From: Anaeramoeba flamelloides
Lineage: Eukaryota > Metamonada > Anaeramoebidae
DNA length: 64,000 nt
Assembly (NCBI GenBank): GCA_027625915.1
Contig: JANTQA010000047.1
Location: 6,386,001 to 6,450,000, forward strand
Direction of reading: 5' to 3'
The notes under the pieces are model-generated. The model had not been told where the DNA came from. It did no database searches and worked only from the letters and a program-made list of their open reading frames with translations. The translations under genes were made by a program, and so were the position numbers. This document shows positions 57,107 through 64,000 of the stretch, piece after piece; position 1 is the first letter of the stretch, and every line of letters starts with the position of its first letter.

Positions 57107-57177
57107 TACATCAATATTATTTTAAATCTTTTAATTTAAACTTGATGAAATTCAGGCCAATCTCGAGACCTAAGGGA

Positions 57178-58449
57178 CTAATAAATAAATGAGAAAAAAA
57201 ATAAAGAAAAAGAATAATTGTACATCCTGATCTTGGAGAAAAAATCTAATAATTTATTATTACTTATAGTAAGTTCCACTTTTTAAGTACATACTTTTAA
57301 CCAAAATTGAGATACAAAAAAGCTCAAGTTATAGCAGAAAATTCAGATTATAGTGAAATGATTTGTATAAAAAAATAATTCCAAAAAATATACCTTAATT
57401 CATATTTTTTTTATACCTTTAATTTCAATATTTTTTTGTAATTTAAATTTTCTTAAAAGCTTATTCCTTTAAAAGTGGAACCAACTATAAGTAATATTTA
57501 TTATAGATTTTTATACTTATTTGAACTATTAGCAACTATTAGTATTTATACTAAATATACAAATACTTTATTTGATGAAGAATCTGTGTTCTGACTAATC
57601 TCTGAACTACATATAATTTTTAAAATTAAAAAATAATTTATTAAACAGAAAAAGGAGGATTCAGCAAAATAACAGTTTTTTTGATATGGTCTATCAATAG
57701 TGGGCTTTTTCCTTAATTGATCAATCAATTATTAAAAATTTTATTGAAAATTTGACAATTTTTAAGATATCCAAAACAACTCTTTGGATTTTGATAAAAT
57801 ATATTCGATCTAAATAGTATTTTTTAAATTCAATTAATAATACTAAACTATTCTTCTAAAATACTGACTTACAGTATAATGTTAATGGAAGTATTTTTAA
57901 CAGTTTATCTCATATTCTTATCAAAAAAATATTTTCTTATTTTGAATCAGAATCATTTTTTCGAATTTTACAAATTGTTATTTTGCTTTTTCAAATTTTT
58001 GTTTTTCTTTTGTTTTTCCTTTTCTTTTTTTTTTCTTTTTTTTTTTCTATTTCTTTTTTTTTTGATACTTTTCTTTTTCTGTTTTTCTGTTTTTATTATT
58101 TTTTTTTTCTTTTTATTTTTTTTCATTTGTTTTTTCAAGTATAAGATCATGTGGAAAAAAAAAAAGATCTTCAATAAAACAAACATGGACCAACAAAATT
58201 GAGACTCTGTAATGTCTTTTAGTGTGATTTTAATTTTTAGTAAAAAATCTAGTTGTGAACTCCCCTGTTAGTGAAAGATCAGTAATAAAAAATCCTAATG
58301 CTCATTTCAAAAATTGTAATTCACGTTTTTATAGTTTTTTTTTTATTCATATTTTATTTAATTTTCAAAATATAGGGTTTTTAAAGATTTAGAATGATCT
58401 AAAAATGGATTAGAAATCAGATTTAATTATTTGTCGTTCTTGAATACTA

Positions 58450-58496
<47 letters not shown>

Positions 58497-59942
58497 CAAT
58501 TTATTATTTCAGACGAGTCACAATTTTTAAAATAGTGTTCATAATGAATTCTTCTTTGAAGTCAATTGTTATCTTCTTTTTTTTTTTTTAGATTTTCTTT
58601 TTTTTTTCATTTTCTATTTTTGAATTTAATTAAAAATAGGTTTTAATTTTTTCCATATTTATCCCCTTTTTTCAAGGATTACTTAAAATTTGAATTCATA
58701 AAAAAATCAAGGTTACATATTTATTGAGAAGGATTTTCTAAAAGAAACTACCATTTCAGTTCAAAGAAAATATTTTTAAAGTAGCCCAATCTATACATTC
58801 TAATTCACAAAGTGAATAAAGATAATCATTAGAAACGCTTTGCACTTCATTTGGTTTTCAAAAATAAATATGAATTAATAGAGTCAAAGTATAAAAGAAA
58901 GAATAAAAAAAAATGAAAAAGAAATAAAAAAAAATAAAGAAATTTAAAATTAGAAATGAAAAATGATAATTTATCGTTCTATTTCAACATTTTTAAGTTT
59001 GTTATTCAATTTTAAATAACGATTATAAAACTTTTTTTTATTATGAATCTGAAGGAACTCTGGGAAATGAGATGCTATATTTAATATTCTTTTTAATTAA
59101 ACAATTTTTTTGAAGTTAAGATATACAAATTTTTAAAAATGGATATTGAACAATAAATATTATTTACTTTATTTTGAATTTATTAGTATTTATGTCCGTT
59201 TTATTATCTCTGAATGGTTTAGATAGAAAAAATATGAATAAAAATATTTCAAAAAAAGAAAAAACATATCAATCAAACAAACATAAAAAAAAAAAAAAAA
59301 AAATTAAATAAAGTTTTGATAAATAATCCTTAATCTGTTATACTACTTTCAAAAATTGAATTACTTAACAACAGAATAATTAAAAAAAACAATAAAAAAA
59401 AATAAAAAAAATAAAAAATAATTTCACTCTACTATTTTATTAAAGATATTCTTTTTTTTTTTTGAAAATATTATAACATATTAATAGTTATAAATAGTTA
59501 TATAAATCTATAAAATCTATAGTACTTGATAACCAATTCAAAGAATAATTCTTAAATATTAATTATCTCTAGTTACACCATGGAAAACACAGCACACACT
59601 AAATAATTATGAAAAGGACAAAGAAAAAGAACAAAACAACAAATATATATATATTTGTTTAAAAAAAAAAAAAAAAGCAGAATATATAATAGTATTGCTG
59701 TGTAATAAATGAATAACGGTAGTTGTATATGGTAAAACCAATTGAAAGATGGTTTACAAATATGGAAATGTCTACCGATTTATTCAAAATCTGGAGTGTG
59801 CAACCAGCTATGTACTGAAATGGAGAAAAAAAAAAAAAAAAAAAATGACATATCTATATCTATCTATCAGGTTACGAGAGAAAAAATATTTGGAAAATAT
59901 TTTTGAAAAGATCATATTTTTTTTCTTCAATATAACGAATTA
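57178..59942. other. Intergenic: decayed MITE, low complexity, (TA)n
   Basis: About 57263-57491 is a badly decayed relative of family B: inverted ends ACTTATAGTAAGTTCCAC and complement. At 57990-58135 lies a long T-rich tract whose open frames on both strands are low-complexity artefacts. A (TA)n tract lies at 58452-58482. A-runs lie at 59287-59301 and 59827-59844. No gene. Confidence 0.45.
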
Positions 59943-61335
59943 TCATTTTTGCATTTGTTTTTTTGGAAATATCAAACGTAATTTTTTTTTTTTATTACGT
60001 TTTTGTAACATTCTTAATTGATCGACATTTTTCGAAAATATCATTACATTTCGGTTGAAATAGGAAATATTGTATAACCCATGCCTTTCAAAGAAATAGG
60101 TCATACCTCTATGCAGGTTTTTAGCCAAAACTAATGGATTTAATTCACAATAAATGTCGAATAATTTTCTTTTGAATTCAATTGGTTCATCATTCTTTAA
60201 TCCATCGGGCCAATTTTTTAAGATTTTGGGATCATACTTTTGAAAGGCATCAAATCTTAAATACCAACTTGGTGTTGGGATCTGATTTAGGAATTTTTTT
60301 AATTCATTTTTTGTGATAACACCTTTTTCTGGTAGAAGATCATTTGAGTCTTGATCTGAATGAAGGCTTTCGTTCTCTGTGTCATTACTATTGAAATTTT
60401 CATCTACGTAGCTTTCGGTTAAATTGTAAGTTTGTTCGTTGGGTTGTAGATCAATATATCTGATTTTATTGGCACCGAAATGAATATTTTGTAAATCTTT
60501 ATCTTGATCTGTATCTACGGAATTGTTATGGTTTTTGAAATTTGTAGATTTCTTTTTATTATGAGACTCTGTTTTGTTTTCAGATTTATTAAATTGCTTA
60601 TGAATATATTTGTTTCCTTCTTTATATTTGTTTTTAAATTTCTTTTCATTCTTAAATTCATTCCTAAGATTTGGATTATCTTTATAACCAATCTTTGATT
60701 TATTTTTATTTTTTTTTTGGTTCTTTATTATATTTTTTTTTTGGCTTTGTCTTTTACTTTTACTTTTTTTTTTGTTTTTGATTTTATCTTTTTTGATGGC
60801 TTTTTTGTCATATGAAATATTTTGTGAAGAATTATTTTTTGTATTTATACATTTCCAAATAGTTTTATCTTCTTTATCCACCTCCTCAGCAAGCTCTTTA
60901 TTATATCCATCATTAAAACCACCACATTCTAATTCTTTCTCCTTTCCTATTGTTTTTTTTTTTAAAGAAAAATATTACAAAAATAGTGATTTATTAGAAA
61001 CACAAAAATTAAATTTTTGTTAATATTTATTATTTTTTTTTTTGAAATTTCTCTTGAGAAGATGAAATATCGATGTCTGAGCAAAGATATTTTTTTCGAA
61101 TTAAGAGATAAATCAACACATAATGGCCTTAATACAGTTATCGGAAATAGTTGATCAAAAGCTTTAAAAATTCTTAATTCGTCATAATTTTACATCAAAA
61201 ATGGGAAAATGATAACAGTTGTTTTCTTATTTTTTTTTTAAATGTAAAGAAATAAAAAAATAAAAAAATATTTTTTTCTCCATTTTTGTTTACAATTCTG
61301 GGTAGTTTAAAAATTCGTTTTGCAATGTCTACCTA

Positions 61336-61370
<35 letters not shown>

Positions 61371-61959
61371 ATATATATATATATATATATATATACCATA
61401 ATAAACTGGAATAATATTTTTTTTTTGAAGAATTTGTTTTAATGAATATAAACATCTAAATTTGATTAGAATATTGTTAAACTCAACTCTTGATTCACTA
61501 TTTTGGTTCAGAAACCCCCATAATCTTTTGCTAAAAATCGAAAAAAAATAAAAATATTTTCAAAATTTTATTATTATTTAGATTCTTAAATCAAAATAAA
61601 TTAAAGACTATCAAAAATGGTGTTGAAATTTACTTGTTTTCCTTGGAATTTGAGCATAGAAAGTTAAAAGAATTTTATTTTTTTGGAAAATTGAAATTTC
61701 ATTTTAATTTTTTTCTTGAAAAAATATAACTCCAATTTTTATATATCTAGTGTAACACACCACCAAAACAAAACAATTTTTAAACCAAAACTTTAAATTA
61801 AACTATCTCTCTATGAGTCGAGAAAATAAATTTCTCTTTTTTGTTTTTTTCTTCAACCAAAAAAAGATAAAATCTAATTACTACCCTCATTCAAATTATA
61901 AATGGTTTTCTTTCCGGCACGGATTTGTAATTTTCCAAACCCGCTTGGTAATAAATAAT
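59943..61959 (-). CDS. Lys/Asn-rich protein of unknown function, two exons seen, 5' end unresolved
   Basis: The 3' exon is 60946-59943 (stop TGA). It has no ATG at its start but follows an acceptor (CAATAG). An upstream exon, 61959-61885, reads YLLPSGFGKLQIRAGKKTIY then NLNE and ends at a GTAGTA donor. The phases agree and the joined protein reads through. Residues after the join start KEKELECGGFNDGYNKELAE. The next 150 residues are Lys/Asn/Ser-rich and disordered, possibly nuclear. The last 110 residues look folded and conserved: IPTPSWYLRFDAF, then NPLVLAKNLHRGMTYFFERH. The first exon with the ATG was not found upstream, so the N-terminus is missing here. Family not recognised. Confidence 0.55.
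60947..61884 (-). other. Intron with compound microsatellite
   Basis: 938-base intron of the minus-strand gene. It carries a compound (CT)n-(TA)n tract at about 61337-61395, which on the transcript is a purine-rich (GA)n after (UA)n. Confidence 0.5.
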
Positions 61960-63117
61960 CTCAAAAAGTAAATCTCATTGATGAAAATGAATATCATATC
62001 CCCTGACTTTTATTAAAGATCTAATTTTTTCTAAATTCTTTTTCAATCAAAGGTCCCCAGTTTTATGGAATAAATAGAGCATATTCTATGAGTTTAATTC
62101 ATTATTCTTCTCAAAATAAATTTTCAATTTTTAAATCTGGATCATTTTTTCATATTTTAGTTATTTTTTTGTTGTTTGCTTAGTAAATTTTTTTTTGTAT
62201 TTACTCAAATTTTTGTTTTTCGCTTTTTTTTTTCTTCTTTTAAAAACCAATTTGAAAAAATCAATATTTGATTGAAATTCCAAATTAAACATTAAGAAAA
62301 TTGAAGCTTTGTAATTCTTTTAAAATGAATACATTTACAATCAAAAAATCTTATTGTCAACAATTTTAATTTTCTAAAGAAATAGAGAAAATTTTGCACG
62401 AGACACCCCAACGAAAAGCGGCACAAAAAATTTGTAAACATTTTTTTTTTTTTGAAATTTAAGGTTTGCTCGGGTATTTTTTTTATGAATCTCAACAAAA
62501 CTAATTCAAAGTTTATTATTGCTCTTATTTCTAAACAATCTTAGTTTTTTTGATTATTATAAAAAAAAGTGAATTTTTAATTTTTGGCTGGGCGCATTTG
62601 GGTGAAATGGAGTTTCGAAAATTTTACTTCAAAAAAGGCAATTTAATACAATTTTACAGTCTTAATCTATATTAAATAACGTTTTATCCTTTCAAATTTG
62701 AAATTGTAAATGGTGTTTTTCCAAAAAATTATTCTAAAAAAAAAATAAATACCCTCTTTTGTTTTTTCGAAAAATTGTAGTATTTCAAGGCATTTCGTTT
62801 TTCAATACAAATCTATTTTGGATAAATTTCTTATGCTCACAAATCTGATTACCAAACTTTTTTCACCTGATTAAATTCAATTTTCAACAAGTAACTCTTC
62901 ATTCAATTTCAAATTAATAGATTTTTAATTATATTTTCACAATGAGCAAAAAATGTTTCAGTTTATTATCTTTGATATTTTTTTCCCTTTATTAGTAAAT
63001 TGATCACCATTTCCCTTTCAATTTTTAATATTCACATAAGATTCAATATATTTTTTGGTGTCAATTACTGGAAATTAGAAAAAAATGAAAAAAAACGAAA
63101 TTGTAGGGAAAGGCATA
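61960..63117. other. AT-rich region upstream of the Lys/Asn-rich gene
   Basis: Should contain the missing 5' exon and promoter of the minus-strand gene. A slightly GC-richer patch at 62398-62430 stands out, but no exon can be defined there. Confidence 0.3.
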
Positions 63118-63119
63118 TA

Positions 63120-64000
63120 CCCCTTAGCACCCCGGATATGCCGAAATTTCATAAATTTTGAAAGAAAAGATTTAATAATAATATTGATGTGCTAATATAT
63201 TTATTTTCTTATTTGTCTTTAATACAGATTTGAATTATAATAAAAAGTCAAAATAGTTCAAAGATAAAGTAGTTAAGTTGTTATATTTGTTTTTGATATT
63301 GGTAAAATAATAATAATTATTCATTTTTACTTTTTTTTAAAAGAGTTTTATTTTTTTTTTTTAATTTTTTAAATTAGAAATTTTATTACAAAAAGGGTAA
63401 TTCAAAGCCCAATAGATTGATTTATTAATAATAAACATCAGAAAAACGTTGTTAATTTTATGATTAAATAAATAAATAATATATATATATATATAACTGA
63501 GTAATTTTCATTTTTTTTTAGAGACAAAATTTTGATAAATGTTCAATTAAGAGAAAAATGAAATTCGTTTCATAGGCCAAAATTAAAATTTAATATGAAT
63601 AATTTTCCAAAACATCAATTTAAAACAGAGAAAATACTTGAAAAAACAAAAAAGAAATTGTAAAATAATTTAATTCATTACATTGAAATTAAACAAGTAA
63701 AATCTTTTTTAATAGATAAAGTAATCAACCCTGTATTTTTAAAATAAAAATATAAAATATAACTTTTAAATATTATTCAAAGATAATAAAACTAATCTTC
63801 GAAACCAAGAAATTTTTTTTTTTGAATTTTGTTATTAGTAAAAATTTGTACAAAATCTTGATCAAATTTGAATTTTTCAATCTAAATTTATACAGATCTT
63901 GGAAAATAATTTTTGATCTATGGTCTCTTATTCAATAATCTTGTTTACTTTATGTCTAGATTTTAAAAATTCAAAAATTAAAAATATAGTTAAAAATTAA
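63120..64000 (+). mobile_element. Family P TIR element, copy 3, cut by window end
   Basis: Starts CCCCTTAGCACCCCGGATAT after TA (63118-63119). It follows family P copy 1 closely for 881 bases, in the same orientation, and contains the uninterrupted MITE site. The right end is outside the window. Confidence 0.85.

Larger units (their letters stand above)
55298..57177 (-). mobile_element. 1.5-kb TIR element, family P copy 2, with two nested MITEs
   Basis: 1880 bases, inverted relative to copy 1 and only 26 bases from it. Ends TTCCTTAGAACCCCAGATA and CCTAAGGGA. Subtracting the two family B MITEs and their TA duplications leaves about 1484 bases, close to the 1497 of copy 1. Confidence 0.82.

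Noticed and set aside
57879-58202. Phe-rich plus and Lys-rich minus frames
   Set aside because: Translations of a long T-rich tract; low complexity only.
1-64000. CRISPR arrays, bacterial operons, virus-like elements
   Set aside because: No regularly spaced repeats, ribosome-binding sites, capsid, envelope, integrase-LTR or protein-primed polymerase signals were seen.

Overview
The window is nuclear DNA of an AT-rich eukaryote, most likely a free-living amoeboid protist. The evidence is genes with GT-AG introns, a Rab7-type GTPase, cytosolic ribosomal protein eL19, a DHHC-family acyltransferase, an ankyrin/BTB relic and a CH-domain protein, all set in very AT-rich, homopolymer-rich DNA. TAA and TGA both act as stops, so the code looks standard. 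The gene types and base composition remind me of Anaeramoeba, but that is a guess.

Layout. 1-1033: repeat-bearing flank. 1034-6714 (+): four-exon Rab7, whose 4.7-kb third intron is packed with terminal-inverted-repeat (TIR) elements and a LINE 3' fragment. 6715-9387: repeats. 9388-16205 (+): a large two-exon gene whose product appears to be a calponin-homology (CH) domain followed by about ten divergent PH-like modules. 16206-18801: a cluster of repeated hairpins and a TIR element. 18802-19536 (+): eL19. 19537-26354: TIR elements and a LINE relic on the minus strand. 26355-29216 (-): a decayed ankyrin-BTB gene. 31902-35986 (+): an acyltransferase of the DHHC family with a DHYC motif, split by a 3.2-kb intron. 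35987-41333: TIR elements. 41334-42986 (-): a TPR-like protein of unknown role. 44544-47190: a broken DDE DNA transposon with a GC-rich minisatellite at its 3' side. 47191-53774: mostly repeats and a possible kinase relic. 53775-57177: two 1.5-kb elements in inverted orientation, the second carrying two nested MITEs. 59943-61959 (-): a lysine/asparagine-rich gene, 5' end unresolved. 63120-64000: a third copy of the 1.5-kb element, cut by the window edge.

The genes do not form an operon or pathway. Most are ordinary housekeeping or signalling genes (vesicle traffic, translation, protein acylation, cytoskeleton/membrane binding). The main story is the mobile-element landscape. At least six families of short non-autonomous TIR elements are present, most with TA target duplications and ends close to CAGT (Tc1/mariner-like) and one with a TAA target. 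Several sit inside introns and some are nested. Their full-length copies can be delimited to the base from the duplicated TA. No retrovirus-like, Polinton-like or other virus-like element was recognised, and no tRNA, rRNA or CRISPR array was seen.
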